From the NCBI RefSeq assembly GCF_963966145.1, contig NC_091048.1, forward strand, positions 15,748,001-15,812,000: a DNA stretch of 64,000 nt, given 5' to 3'. Origin of the DNA: Tenebrio molitor (lineage: Eukaryota > Arthropoda > Insecta > Coleoptera > Tenebrionidae). Numbering within the stretch: the stretch's first letter is position 1; every line of letters begins with the position of its first letter. The notes beneath the pieces were generated by a model that had not been told where the DNA came from, ran no database searches, and saw only the letters and a program-made list of their open reading frames with translations. Positions 41,005 to 51,654 of this stretch are shown one piece after another. The translations under genes were made by a program, and so were the position numbers.

Positions 41005-41133
41005 TAACGTTATAAGTCCGGGAACTCATAGTTTACAGTATGAGTGAGACGTTTAAGGACGAGGCGACGAAGGAGCCGAGTCTTGAAACTCGAAACGAAT
41101 ACTGTAAAAAGAGTTCACGGACGAATGTCGTTA
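41005..41133. repeat. Hairpin MITE
   Basis: TAACGTTATAAGTCCGGGAA with CATAGTTTACAGTAT pairs with ATACTGTAAAAAGAGTTC and ACGGACGAATGTCGTTA. The loop is GC-rich (GACGAGGCGACGAAGGAGCC). Confidence 0.75.
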
Positions 41134-41584
41134 TGTATTTTTTCCACTCTCTACATGGTAAATACGTTGTTATGACATTGATTTGGTGGATGTAGGTACA
41201 ACTTTTTTGACCTACCGTTGGTTACTATTAACGACGGGATGTAAGTAACCACTTACCTCCCTCGGGGAAATAAGTGACAAAAATTAAACCAAACAAAACA
41301 CTAATATGCCTTATGGTAACGTTTATTCGATCTCTGTGGCAGGGGGAAGGAACATGAAGCGTTTGCAGCCTCAGCAAATTCCATCTCTCTTTTAATTTTG
41401 TTCAAATTCATTTTACAAACTTTTGACACGACGCTTTTAATATTGACGTTTTGTGTGATGCAAGTCGTAGCAACCGGCAACAGACATACTAATATTTTAT
41501 TCAAATATTTAAAATAAATTCATCAAAAAGAAAGTATGCAGTTCAAAATAACTTTGAGAGTAGAAAAAATATTATAAACAATTC
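41134..41584. other. Unassigned stretch
   Basis: Contains a small hairpin-like segment near 41238-41275 (CACTTACCTCCCTCGGGGAA, AATAAGTG). No gene seen. Confidence 0.35.
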
Positions 41585-41683
41585 GGGAGGTAACTAATTT
41601 AACCAGTCTCGGACTCTATTGCTACCCCTCGCTATCGCTCGGGGGCAAACTTGTCCTCGACAGGCAAATATTAGTTACCTCCC
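41585..41683. repeat. Hairpin MITE (~100 bp)
   Basis: GGGAGGTAACTAATTT and AAATATTAGTTACCTCCC. The loop has GCTACCCCTCGCTATCGCTC. Confidence 0.8.
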
Positions 41684-41798
41684 TTAATGTTTAAATAACT
41701 ATTATTTCATCCTGCCTCAAATTTCGTTTGAAAGAAACATTGAAATTAATTTCAAAATAATTTAACAAATGCTCCAAATCTAGTCACATTTTTGGAAC

Positions 41799-42052
41799 AT
41801 GATTAGCAACGGCTGTTTGGCAATTGTTTATTTTGTTGAAATAATTTGGTGCGTCAAAATGACTTCTAAAGCAAATCCTCCAGAAATTGTAAGAAAATCT
41901 GCAGAAGCCTGTGCTGAATTAATACCTAGCAAGAGTAGCAAGTCTGGTGAAAGGTATCAAAAACAATGCAGCCATTTTTGTAAATGGAAATCAGAAAATA
42001 ATGTGAAGAAAATTACCTACGGAAGAGGTTATGCTGGCTGGCCTATTTTTTA
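41799..42052 (+). pseudogene. Crypton-like tyrosine recombinase, N-terminal fragment
   Basis: Reads VRKSAEACAELIPSKSSKSG, ERYQKQCSHFCKWKSENNVK and stops soon after. This is the core-binding domain start typical of insect Crypton-type recombinases. The start is probably MTSKANPPEIV at 41859. No catalytic part remains. Confidence 0.5.
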
Positions 42053-42332
42053 GATTTGGTTTAAATGGTTGTATTATTTTATTTGTGAACTAACGTTTTT
42101 AGTCTGAGAAAGTAAGTGGCCGAAATAGTTAAATTGTTAATTTGCATTTAGATGTAGTTTTGAATAAAACATTTCTTAAACCTGAATAATTGTTATTGCG
42201 ATTTGTACGATTGTTACTTTTGTGTTTCCAATAGCAACACTTAACCGGCGTCCGGCCGCTTTTTGCGTTTTCCCGGATTTAAACTGATGACGTAAAGTAT
42301 TGAAATTTGACACAGGATGAAATAAAAAAATA

Positions 42333-42700
42333 AACTAAAGTCCATTCAAAAATCAAAAAACCACCAACGTCGCATGTTCCTCGATAATTACTATCGGCAA
42401 CGCTGTCTGGTGTAAAATTTGGTGAGAATTGTAACTTTGAGGTTAAGTGTTTATTAAGTGTCTTGAGTTTCTGGGCATGTTTAACTAAAAATAATAAGAA
42501 TTAACAAATGAAACATGCTGAGCAATAATTAAACAATTTGAACGAAATTCAAAGCAATTGAATTTTATTTTGAATCAAATAAATGTCATAATTTACAGTT
42601 ACCAACATAGTATGAAAAAATAACTACCCAGGGTTTTTTAAATTTTACCAACCTAAAGCAACAGGTGGTGGTTTTTTGATTTTTGAATGGAGTTTATATA
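42333..42700. repeat. MITE with ~40-bp TIRs
   Basis: TCCATTCAAAAATCAAAAAA CC on the left is complementary to GGTTTTTTGATTTTTGAATGGA on the right. It lies 30 bp left of the Tigger element. Confidence 0.7.
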
Positions 42701-42729
42701 TAGATACGTTAAAACCCTTTCTAATAATA

Positions 42730-44765
42730 CAGTACAACCTCGATAATCCGAACCCCCGGTAATCCGAAACTCCAGTAATCCGAACAAATATTTTGTTTCT
42801 ATAATCCGAACAAAACCAGTTGTTCAAATTCGCTAATCCGAACACCGTCATAACATGTTTGTTTTGACTAGCTGTTAGAAGAAAGTGGGGAGAACAAAAC
42901 AATGAATGCATTTTCAGTTACAAGAAGTGCGTCTTTGTGAGAGTATCGTTGCTTTATTACACAAAATTATGGCAGAAAAAAGAAAACATCGTACCCTTAC
43001 TCTGTTACAAAAGTATAACATTTTACAAAAACTCGAAGACGGACAAACGGTCACAGCACTTTCAAAAGAATATGGAGTAGGAAAAGCTACAATTTCGGAT
43101 ATTAAAAAGAAAAAAGAGAAAATAAAACAATTTATTGCATCTAGCGAAGCCGAAACAAGTAAAAGAAAAACCATAAAGCAAGCATTTTACCCAGCAGTAG
43201 ATTCTGCAGTTTACACGTGGTTTCTTCAAGAAAGATGCCGAAATACCCCGATATCTGGAGAAATTTTGAGAGAAAAGGCAAGATATTTTTATCAAAAAAT
43301 TACAGGAAAAAATGATTTTCAAGCTAGTTTGGGTTGGCTTGACAAATTTAAAAATAGATTCGGTATTCGACAGCTGACTGTAAGTGGGGAAAAACTTTCT
43401 TCGGACATAACCGCCATTGAACCATTCAAGAATAAATTTCTGCAGAAAATTGGAGAACTCGGGTTGACACCAGATCAAGTGTACAATGCAGACGAAAGTG
43501 GATTATTTTGGAGGGTTCTTCCAAATAAGACTCTAGTACACAAAAATGAAGATTCTGCTCCGGGGCGTAAGATTAGTAAAGAAAGGATAACATTTATGCC
43601 CTGTGCCAACTCAACGGGCACCCACAAACTGAAACTGCTCGTAATTGGGAAAGCCAGAAAACCGAGAGCTTTTACTAAGACTGGTTCCTTACCAGTGATT
43701 TACAAAGGACAGCCTAGAGCTTGGGTCACTCAAGATATATTCAAGGAATGGTTCTTCGAAGAATTTGTACCAGCCGTGAGAAGAAAAATGTCAGAATTAA
43801 AATTGCCGAAGAAAGCACTTCTTGTTCTGGACAACGCTCCTGGGCATCCCAGTGAAGACGAGTTACTTAGTGACGATGGTCAAATTACCACCATGTTTTT
43901 ACCACCAAATTGTACACCGATATTGCAGCCCATGGATCAGAACGTCATCCAAGCCATTAAGCTACATTATCGCAAGACTCTGCTGCTGCAAGTTGTAAGT
44001 GCAGAAAATGACATCTCTGAGACTTTGAAAAAATTAAACCTAAAAGACGTTGTTTATTCACTGGAGGAAGCATGGCAATCTGTTAGTGTAAACTTAATTA
44101 CAAAATCTTGGAAGAATCTTTGGCCCAATCGCTTTCAAGACGCATCTTTCATTAACGATAATCAAGATAATTCCTATGATGAAGAAGATCTGCTTCCATT
44201 ATCCACACTACTGAGAGGGAATCGTCCGGATGAGAACACAAAAGAAAACGAATTAGCTATTATGACTGGACTCCTAAATAACTTGTCTAAAGGAGGAAAT
44301 CTAACTAGAAATGAAGTTAGAATATGGGCAATCGACAATGAAGATGAAAAACAAGACATCACATTTACAGACGATGAAATTGTTGCTGAGGTCGTGGAAC
44401 AAAATGAACCAGAAGAAGATGAACCAGATACTGAAGAAGGATCAACTCTTCACAGCACAGCATTAGCTGGTTTCAATATTTGTATCCAATGGGCAACGGA
44501 AAATGGCATTCCATTGAATCAAATATTATTGCTAAGGCAAATGCGAGAAAAAGCGATGAAACTACACATTAATAAATCAAATATCTTCAAACAAACGTCA
44601 ATTAAAGATTTTTTTCTTAACGAGTAGGCTCTGATGTTATTTTTTGGAATAAATATTATTTTTCAGTTTGTTTGTAGTCTTTTTGGATAGTTTTCTTTAA
44701 TCCGAACAAAAGCCAAATCCGAACACGCTCGTGCTGAATTGGTTCGGATTATCGAGGTTGTACTG
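42730..44765 (+). mobile_element. Complete Tigger/pogo element
   Basis: The TIRs CAGTACAACCTCGATAATCC and complement are flanked by TA (42728-42729 and 44766-44767). The element is 2036 bp with one uninterrupted transposase ORF. Subterminal repeats of AATCCGAAC are scattered at both ends. Confidence 0.95.
42969..44627 (+). CDS. Tigger/pogo transposase, intact
   Basis: 552 aa from ATG 42969; the frame is open further upstream, but that part covers the terminal region. An N-terminal CENP-B/psq-type helix-turn-helix (LTLLQKYNILQKLEDGQTVT, YGVGKATISDIKKKK) is followed by a CENP-B HTH domain (GWLDKFKNRFGIR). The DDE-1 catalytic core has NADESGLFW (Asp1), LVLDNAPGHP (Asp2) and PMDQNVIQ (Asp3), giving the DDD triad of Tigger elements. 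The C-terminal tail is acidic. No stop or frameshift over the whole length and matching TIRs suggest a young, possibly active copy. A domesticated gene is unlikely because TIRs and TA sites are present. Confidence 0.95.
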   Translation: MAEKRKHRTLTLLQKYNILQKLEDGQTVTALSKEYGVGKATISDIKKKKEKIKQFIASSEAETSKRKTIKQAFYPAVDSAVYTWFLQERCRNTPISGEILREKARYFYQKITGKNDFQASLGWLDKFKNRFGIRQLTVSGEKLSSDITAIEPFKNKFLQKIGELGLTPDQVYNADESGLFWRVLPNKTLVHKNEDSAPGRKISKERITFMPCANSTGTHKLKLLVIGKARKPRAFTKTGSLPVIYKGQPRAWVTQDIFKEWFFEEFVPAVRRKMSELKLPKKALLVLDNAPGHPSEDELLSDDGQITTMFLPPNCTPILQPMDQNVIQAIKLHYRKTLLLQVVSAENDISETLKKLNLKDVVYSLEEAWQSVSVNLITKSWKNLWPNRFQDASFINDNQDNSYDEEDLLPLSTLLRGNRPDENTKENELAIMTGLLNNLSKGGNLTRNEVRIWAIDNEDEKQDITFTDDEIVAEVVEQNEPEEDEPDTEEGSTLHSTALAGFNICIQWATENGIPLNQILLLRQMREKAMKLHINKSNIFKQTSIKDFFLNE

Positions 44766-44933
44766 TAATTGTTAATTAAATTTGTTTGTCCGATGCGACG
44801 ATCCGAGTTCTCATTTTTCAACGGTTGCTATGAAAATTGAAAATCGCCTGTTTACGTTAACCAATAAAATCAAAGAAAATCTTTCGTTGCTAGGTGACGG
44901 CTGTTCATTATTAACCACTGGTTAATAATGATT

Positions 44934-45480
44934 TAGATAACAAATTGGTAGTTGAAATTCAAAAAGGTATATTATTATACTCATATCACATCGTGAGGAA
45001 GTTCCTTAACATTGATACAGAACATAATACACAACAAAGTCAAAATGCGGAGGCGAGACGCCGGTAATTATGTTGATAAGCACTGCACTATTATGTTGGG
45101 TCTCGTCTTTCTCTCTGGACTCGTGTCAGGTGGTTCGGGAGAAGCTCAAAGGGGGTCGTCAGCAAACAAATACTGAAGTAATTGAATATGTGTATTTCAC
45201 AATAAAGATAACAATTACTTGATAGTAATATCCGTAATAGTGTATGTATTCCGGCAAAATTGCCGTGCCGCCGGGTGGAGGTGGGATACGAAAATTATAC
45301 TCATGTCACATCGTGAGGAAATTCCTTAACATTGACACACAACACAAAAAAGTCAAAATGTGGAGGCGAGACGCCGGTAATTATGTTGATAAGCACTGCA
45401 CTATTACTTGATAGTATTATCCGTAATAGTGTATGTACTCTGGCAAAATTGCCGTGCCGCCGGGTGGAGGTGGGATACGA
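44934..45480 (+). mobile_element. Two R4-like LINE 3' ends in tandem
   Basis: Copy 1 (44934-45286) starts within the last codons (LVVEIQKGILLYS), reads NAEARRR stop, then a 3' UTR ending GCCGGGTGGAGGTGGGATAC. Copy 2 (45290-45480) begins inside the coding end and repeats the same 3' UTR. Copy 1 has about 120 bp extra (45092-45215) compared with the other copies. Confidence 0.8.
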
Positions 45481-45489
45481 AATTAATTA

Positions 45490-45980
45490 AAAATTATATA
45501 TATAGCCTAAGGGAGTCCGTTTCGGCTCAGGGACGCGAGGGTCGCGGGTTCGATTCCGACCCAGGGCGAAATTTAAAATAATTAAAAAAAAAAAAAAAAA
45601 AGGCCATATTCTGTCTCGTGATTCGGAAGTCACGTTAAGCCATTGGTCCCGGTCTATTGAGTTGGTCACCATGCCCCTCATAGATTTGTAAACCAGTCCT
45701 AGACTGTGTAACAAATTTTAATTTTTTATTATTGAAACGGATTTATTAGGGAACCTAACACATTTCCAGAGTTTTTGGCCCATGGTATAACATATCTGAA
45801 ACCAAAAGATTCCGTTTCGTGTCGTCCAGAAAAAAAGGAGAGTTGAGGAGAGGAGAGGGTGGGCGTGGGTGGCCGGGGAAAGTACCCCGGAGCCCCGCCG
45901 CACCACCAAAGGGAAAAGGGAAAAATTAGTCGACCGCAAGGTACCTGATAGGCCAATATGGTGAAAGGGGAAGGCTATTA
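45490..45980 (+). mobile_element. SINE-like, tRNA-derived element
   Basis: A Pol III B box GGTTCGATTCC at 45549-45559 with a GGCTCAGG A-box-like word upstream, then poly(A) at 45584-45601. The following part (45602-45720) contains CGTGATTCGGAAGTCACG and CATTGGTCCCGG, resembling a LINE-derived 3' body. The purine-rich 45830-45960 segment is unassigned. It does not fold as a functional tRNA gene. Confidence 0.5.
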
Positions 45981-45999
45981 AAAAAAAAAAAAAAAACTA

Positions 46000-47345
46000 A
46001 AAATCCATCAAAATATAGGCCAATCACATGTCTGCCTACAATTTATAAAATTATGACATCTTGCATTAAAGTAATAATTTACGACCATTGTCAAAAATTA
46101 AATATACTTAATGAAGAACAAAAAGGTTGTGTTAAGGAGTGTTTTGGTTGTAAAGAACAACTCATAATAGATACGGTAATAATGGAACAAGCTAGAAAAA
46201 ATAATAGAAATATTTATACCGCATTCATAGACTACAAAAAAGCCTATGATTCAGTACCACATTCATGGTTAATTAAAATTCTTAAAATTTATAAAATTAA
46301 TTTGGATTTGATTAACTTTTTATCCCATGTTATGACATTTTGGAGAACTACTTTAAATTTATCAATAAACAATACTAAATTAAAATCCGAGCCTATTCAA
46401 ATTAAACGGGGAATTTATCAAGGAGATTCTTTAAGTCCTTTATGGTTTTGTCTAGCCATTAATCCTTTTACAAATCTATTAAATAGCACTGGATATGGTT
46501 TCAATATTAGACTTAATAATACCACACTATCCAAATTAAATCACCTTTATTATATGGATGACATAAAAATGTATGCATCTAAAAAGAATCACATTTTATC
46601 TTTACTAACAATAACTGAAAATTTCTCAAATGATATTGGCATGAGTTTTGGTATTGATAAGTGTAAAACGCAATCAATATGTCGCGGTCATTACGAAAAT
46701 TTAGAATATATAACTAAAGAAGGAGAAATCATTAAAAATTTAAATAAAGGAGAATTTTATAAATATTTAGGTATTAATCAATCAAATCATATTCAACATT
46801 CAATTATAAAAGAAAATTTAGAAAAACAATTTTATTTAAGAATTAAATCTATTTTAAAATCAAAATTAAACGGTAATAATTTAATTAAAGCAGTTAATAC
46901 ATATGCTGTTCCATTGTTGACCTATTCTTTTGGTGTTTTAAAATGGTCCAAAACTAATTTACAGAATATAAATATTCAAACTAGAGTTCTCTTTACAAAA
47001 TTCTGTAAACATCACCCCAAATCTGCTATTGAAAGATTTAATTTACCACGCGAAAATGGTGGTAGGGGTTTTTCAAATCTAGAAATTCTACAACAAAATC
47101 AAATTGCTTCACTAAAAAATTATTTTCTCAATAGAGCTCGTGATAACACTTTTTTTAATGCTTTGGTTTCAGCGGATAAAGGTTACACACCTTTAAATTT
47201 AAGTGATAATATAATTTCAGATATTGTTGAGCCAAATATACCTGACACTATAGCAAATATAAAACAAAAGTCTTTACATGGGAGATATTTTAAAGAACTA
47301 GAACAACCAGAAATTAATATTCAAGTTTCTCATGCATGGCTTAAG
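46000..47345 (+). pseudogene. R4-like reverse transcriptase, 5'-truncated
   Basis: The frame is open from before 46053 (KYRPITCLPTIYKIMTSCIK just upstream). RT motifs: EEQKGCVKECFGCKEQLIID, TAFIDYKKAYDSVPHSWLIK, GIYQGDSLSPLWFCLAINPF and YYMDDIKMYA, where Met replaces the Ala of the usual YADD. The thumb includes VPLLTYSFGVLKWSK and FNLPRENGGRGFSNLE, both typical of R2-superfamily (R4/Dong) elements. After SHAWLKK the sequence switches to another LINE. R4-type elements carry a C-terminal restriction-like nuclease rather than an N-terminal AP endonuclease. Confidence 0.85.
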
Positions 47346-48580
47346 AAATTCAAGTCGGGTAAGAAGAATATTATCTCAAATTATAGACCTGTCACCATTC
47401 TACCGCAGATTTCCAAGGTATTTGGGTCTATTATTTACTCTTATATACAGTATGTCCCCGGATCGAGTTTACAAGAGGGAAAAAAATTTTATTTTTGATT
47501 TTACGCAAAAACTTCAGAGGAATAACATTTTTTGCTTCATCTGAAACCCCCATTTCTGTTATTAAAAAGTCTTTTTCAACACAGAGGAAGACTTAACATT
47601 AAAATCAAAGAAAATGCAGAAAAAATATTTTCCTTTTTTTTTGAAAAAATCAAATGATAATTGAATATAAAACTATTCTATTAACTATGCGCCGTTTTCT
47701 GTACATCATTCAACCCTGTATCGAAGTTTAAGCTTCTGAACACCCATGCCTGATACATTACTGTTGGGAAATTTTTCATTAAATTTTGTAATTATGTGAC
47801 AAAAACCGGTCCAACATTGCATTAAATAAATTCTTTGTTCTAAAGACAACATTTTGCAACAGTAATAAGTTGTTTGTCAAAAAACCAGGCCAATTGTAAT
47901 AAAATTTATAACATAAAAATTAATTCTAAGTCCAAATTTGAACAAAAAATGTTAATTTCAGAATACAGTGTATCAATACTGAGATTTTAATAACGGAAAT
48001 GGGGGTTTCAGATGAAGCAAAAAATGTTATTGCTCTGAAGTTTTTACGTAAAATCAAAAATTAATTTTTTTTTCCTCTTGTAAACTCAATCCGGGGACAT
48101 ACTGTATATATACTAATGTACAAAATGTTATCTCTGAACATCAGCATGGATTTTTTAGGGGTAGGTCTACGTCCACCAATTTATCTTGCATCTCGCATTT
48201 CATTTCAGCTGCGTTGGATAAAAATACTCAGGTTGATGTCATCTACATCGATTTTTCAAAAGCATTTGATCGCATCGATCATAATATCTTATTAAATAAA
48301 CTCAGACACTTCGGATTCAGTGACTCTCTTTTAAATCTATTCGAGTCTTATTTATCGGATCGTTTTTGTTACGTAAATGTTTTAGGTTTCTATTCTGCTC
48401 GGCTAGTTGTAAATTCAGGTGTTCCCCAAGGGTCTAATTTAGGTCCCTTGCTTTTCCTTTTGTTTATTAACGATATCGTTGAAATATTTAGTTTAAATGT
48501 GCTTTTGTTTGCTGATGATGTTAAGCTGTATTCTACTATTAGAGATATTTCTGACTGTATGCGTTTGCAATCAAATTGCA
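47346..48580 (+). pseudogene. Jockey/CR1-group RT segment fused into the R4 copy
   Basis: Reads FKSGKKNIISNYRPVTILPQ, then after the MITE HQHGFFRGRSTSTNLSCIS, DVIYIDFSKAFDRIDHNILL, VNSGVPQGSNLGPLLFLLFI and LLFADDVKLYSTI. These are RT blocks 1 to 5 with an intact FADD. The segment joins the R4 frame at LKK|FKSG and leaves it near SNCK|KINKYLEL, with short AAG/AAA-rich microhomology at each joint. Confidence 0.8.
47448..48104. mobile_element. Fold-back MITE (657 bp), TA target
   Basis: CAGTATGTCCCCGGATCGAG at the left; the right end is the complement of CAGTATGTCCCCGGATTGAG. Arms about 130 bp (including AACCCCCATTTC and complement). TA at both edges within a TATATA stretch. Confidence 0.9.
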
Positions 48581-48585
48581 AAAAA

Positions 48586-48953
48586 ATTAATAAATATTTA
48601 GAGCTCTTCGTTGATATGAGAAATCTTTGGAGTTTAGAAAAAATTTCTATTTTACCACTTATAATTTCAGCAATGGGAATAGTACCGCAATCTCTTTTTA
48701 AAAATTTAAAAATTCTGGATTTAGCGAACACATTGGTAGTTGAAATTCAAAAAGGTATATTATTATACTCATGTCACATCGTGAGGAAGTTCCTTAACAT
48801 TGACACGGAACATAAAACACAACAAAGTCAAAATGCGGAGGCGAGACGCCGGTAATTATATTGATTATTAGCACTGCACTATTACTTGGTACTAATATTA
48901 GTAATACTGTATGTACTCCGGCAAAATTGCCATGCCGCCGGGTGGCGGAGGGA
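48586..48953 (+). pseudogene. R4-like C-terminus and 3' UTR
   Basis: Codes KINKYLELFVDMRNLWSLEK, IVPQSLFKNLKILDLANTLV and ends NAEARRR stop at 48853-48855. The 3' UTR (GGCAAAATTGCCATGCCGCC) matches the other three 3' ends in this window. Confidence 0.8.
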
Positions 48954-49215
48954 TAGTTAACTAGTAGGAGAGAAATTCTACTTCTGGGTTCAGTTCGAGA
49001 CTCAATAATGACGCCTTCTAAGACTAGTAGTGAAAAAAAGACATTAAATTCTATACTAAACCAGGTTTACAGCAATCACTTAACCATTATTAGATCTTGA
49101 AATTGCTACAGATGAGATTTCATTATTTTTCGTTCACTTCCATAAAGTTTTACTTTATAGCATGCATTTTAAATACATAACTACTTACGTTCTTTTTTTT
49201 TTGTTGTAGGAAAGA

Positions 49216-49503
49216 ATGTGGAAAATAAATAGAATCCTCCTAAGAATAAATAGGAAACCCCTAAGTGAAAATATAAAACTTAAAAAGGAAAATAGAATGT
49301 TAAATGAAAAACTAACAAATTTTGAAATGAAAAACCAACAAATTTTGAAGAAACTCGATAAATTTCGACGTGAACTCGAACGACAACAACGTGAACTCGA
49401 ACGACAACAACGTGATTTGCAGTGGCTACAAAAAGGGAAAATTGTTTTGCTCTTTAAAGCAGAGCTGTTTGATTATATTTTTGAAACCAGAGCAGTTAAA
49501 TAA
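49216..49503 (+). CDS. Possible 3' exon with coiled coil, unknown
   Basis: Follows a good acceptor (TTTTTTTTTTGTTGTAG, to 49209). Encodes ENIKLKKENRMLNEKLTNFE and a duplicated RRELERQQRELERQQRDLQW heptad-like coiled coil. About 95 aa. No upstream exon identified and no family recognised. It could be a second ORF of a DNA transposon or a host exon. Confidence 0.35.
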   Translation: MWKINRILLRINRKPLSENIKLKKENRMLNEKLTNFEMKNQQILKKLDKFRRELERQQRELERQQRDLQWLQKGKIVLLFKAELFDYIFETRAVK

Positions 49504-49566
49504 ATAAATAAATAATGTTTTTTAAATGTTTTGTGTTGGTGGTATGGGGTGAAAATATATTATTTG

Positions 49567-49728
49567 GGTATGGTTTACAGAAGCGTCATTAAGTTAATTG
49601 CAATTAACCGCGAAATTAACTGATCACGTGTTAAAGCTGAACCAATCAAACTTTCATATTTACGAGTTAATCATCAATTAACATTTAATTCCAATTAAAT
49701 ATTTAATTGAGCTTCTATAAACCAGGCC
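49567..49728. repeat. MITE with GGTTTAYAGAAGC ends
   Basis: GGTTTACAGAAGCGTCATTA left and its approximate complement TTAATTGAGCTTCTATAAACC right. The ends resemble PIF/Harbinger-type MITEs. Confidence 0.65.
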
Positions 49729-50279
49729 CTAGATCTTCGATTGCTGTGGCATAATTTTAGTTCTTGTAATAATAACAAAGCTATATTGCTTAAAATCGGT
49801 TCAAGATCTGTTATTCTCTTCTTTGTTAAGAAATCACATCAATCAAATTAATAAATCAAAAAGGAAAATTGTATAAAATGTTTGAACTCTCAAATAATAG
49901 AACCTATTATAATTCAAAATTCAAAGATCTTAGGTCCCAAGTGAAAATTCACATTCGGACACATACATTATAAAAAGTATCTATACAAAATTGAAAATTA
50001 TTTGTCAAATAATCTTACAAGTTTTTGGAGAACTATTACGAAGTAAAAAAGGTCAAATTCGAATTCCCGGAGTAACGCTGATTCCATTTTCTAAAGTTTT
50101 ATATTTCGTGTGTTTATCATCCTGAAGGATATGACCATGAAAAATTATTAACTAGATTTTAAATGGCTTTATTAGAAAAGGGACATGTTACTTTCAATTT
50201 CTCCATTTTATTCAAACTTATCAATAATCTAGTAGAGGGTCCAGTTCTACAGAATAACTATTCCCATTTAAAAAAGATC
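49729..50279. other. No feature recognised
   Basis: AT-rich stretch, no open frame above noise, no repeat arms seen. Confidence 0.4.
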
Positions 50280-50738
50280 TTTTTTGTTCGACACTGTCAG
50301 AATTTGAGAATTTTCTCCTTTGTGAACGGATTTTGATAAATGTCACAACTTGTCAAACTAATTTTAAAAGTTTTAAGCGATTTGGAGCCTTTAAGGGGCT
50401 CGTCGAACAAAAAAACGTTGTATTCAACTCGTTCGTGTGTAAATTGGGCCTTTTGGCTCGTTACGAGCGTTTTAAAGGCCCACGAGTGCCAAAAAAGGCC
50501 CAATTTACACACAAACTCGTCAAATAATAGTAGTTTATTTGACGAGTTTCTGTGTAAATTGGGCCTTTTTTGGCACTCGCGTGCAACGTTTTTTTGTTCG
50601 ACGAGCCCCTTAAAGACTCCAAATCGCTTAAAACCTTTAACAATTAGCTTGACGCTTCGTTTTGACAAGTTGTGACATTTATCAAAATCCGTTCACATAG
50701 GAGAAAATTATCAAATTCTGACAGTGTCGAACAAAAAA
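50280..50738. mobile_element. Complete fold-back element family B (palindromic)
   Basis: TTTTTTGTTCGACACTGTCA at the left pairs with TGACAGTGTCGAACAAAAAA at the right, with arms over 150 bp (AAATTGGGCCTTTTTTGGCA and complement in the centre). All ORFs here (50297-50675) are mirror artefacts. Confidence 0.9.
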
Positions 50739-50837
50739 CTACTATTTGTGGATCGGTGCAAATCTTAATTCGAGTTTAATAAACTTGAAATGCGGCGGCA
50801 TTAGGATGTCATTTGCAAGGGTTAACGATTATCAGGG

Positions 50838-51609
50838 GTGTATTTGTCATTTTCTCTTTCTCTCTGCATGAGCCCCAGCTTGTTTGCAGCGTTTATTGGA
50901 GATATAGAGGAGATGTTCAGGAAGGGGCAGGCAGGGGGGGCTGTGGTGGGCAAAGAAAAAGTTTGGTCTTTAGTATATGCGGATGATTTGGTGGTGCTAG
51001 CGAGAGAGGAGAAAGGTATGAAAGAAATGTTAGGAAGCATTGAAAAATATATGAGGAGGAAAAAGTTGACGGTGAATGTAGAGAAATCCAAGATGATGGT
51101 GTTTAGAAAGGAAAGAAATAGGAGATGGGGTATGGAAAGAGAGGGAGGCATATTTCGAAAGAAACGGGTATGCAGGCGCGGAGATAGAAAGAATGCGAGA
51201 GAGGGACAGAGTAATGACAGACGAATTGGTGCAGAGAGATAGATATGTGCAAGTGCAGGAAAGAAGAACGAGAATTAGGGAGTCTAGGTACAATGGGAAG
51301 TATGAAAAAATAACAACGGAAGAACTGCCAAAATACCTAGGAAGAGAGAGTAGAAAGGAGAGAGTGATAATAGCAAGATTTAGGTGTGGAAATGAGGAGA
51401 GAGAGAATAAATATTGGAATGAGGATAGGACTAGAGTGTGCAGGATGTGTGGAGAAAAAAAGGAGACGATAGAGCATTTGTTGAATGAATGCCTAGAATT
51501 GAGAGAGAGAGATGAGAGTAAAGAAGAAATTTTGAATGAGGACGGAAGAGGGATCGAATGGATGAAGAAGGTTGAGTGGAGAAGAGGGACAATATGTGGG
51601 GAGGGATAA
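50838..51609 (+). pseudogene. LINE fragment, purine-rich, RT and C-terminal zinc motif
   Basis: Reads SPSLFAAFIGDIEEMFRKGQ, VWSLVYADDLVVLAREEKGM (the YADD active site), LTVNVEKSKMMVFRK; then, after an internal deletion and frame change near 51150, the C-terminal region ARFRCGNEERENKYWNEDRT with CRMCGEKKETIEHLLNEC, a CCHC motif. The Arg/Glu-rich, purine-biased coding strand differs sharply from neighbouring AT-rich sequence, suggesting a separate origin. R1/I-like group likely. Confidence 0.75.
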
Positions 51610-51654
51610 TTGTATTTGGAAAGCTGCTAATTTGTTATTGTTTTGAATTTATTT

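Larger units (their letters stand above)
46000..48953 (+). mobile_element. R4/Dong-like LINE, chimeric with a Jockey/CR1-group LINE
   Basis: R4-type RT runs 46000-47345, the second LINE 47346-48580 (itself split by a MITE at 47448-48104), and the R4 C-terminus plus 3' UTR 48586-48953. The R4 segment that should lie between, with the CCHC and nuclease, is absent; its counterpart is preserved on the minus strand at 51655-52505. 5'-truncated next to a poly(A) at 45979-45996. Confidence 0.8.

Noticed and set aside
45490..45570. Possible tRNA gene (GGTTCGATTCC box).
   Set aside because: No cloverleaf can be drawn around it, and it is followed by poly(A) and a LINE-like body. A SINE head fits better.
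50297..50675. Four overlapping ORFs of 60-123 aa.
   Set aside because: Mirror translations of a palindromic MITE.
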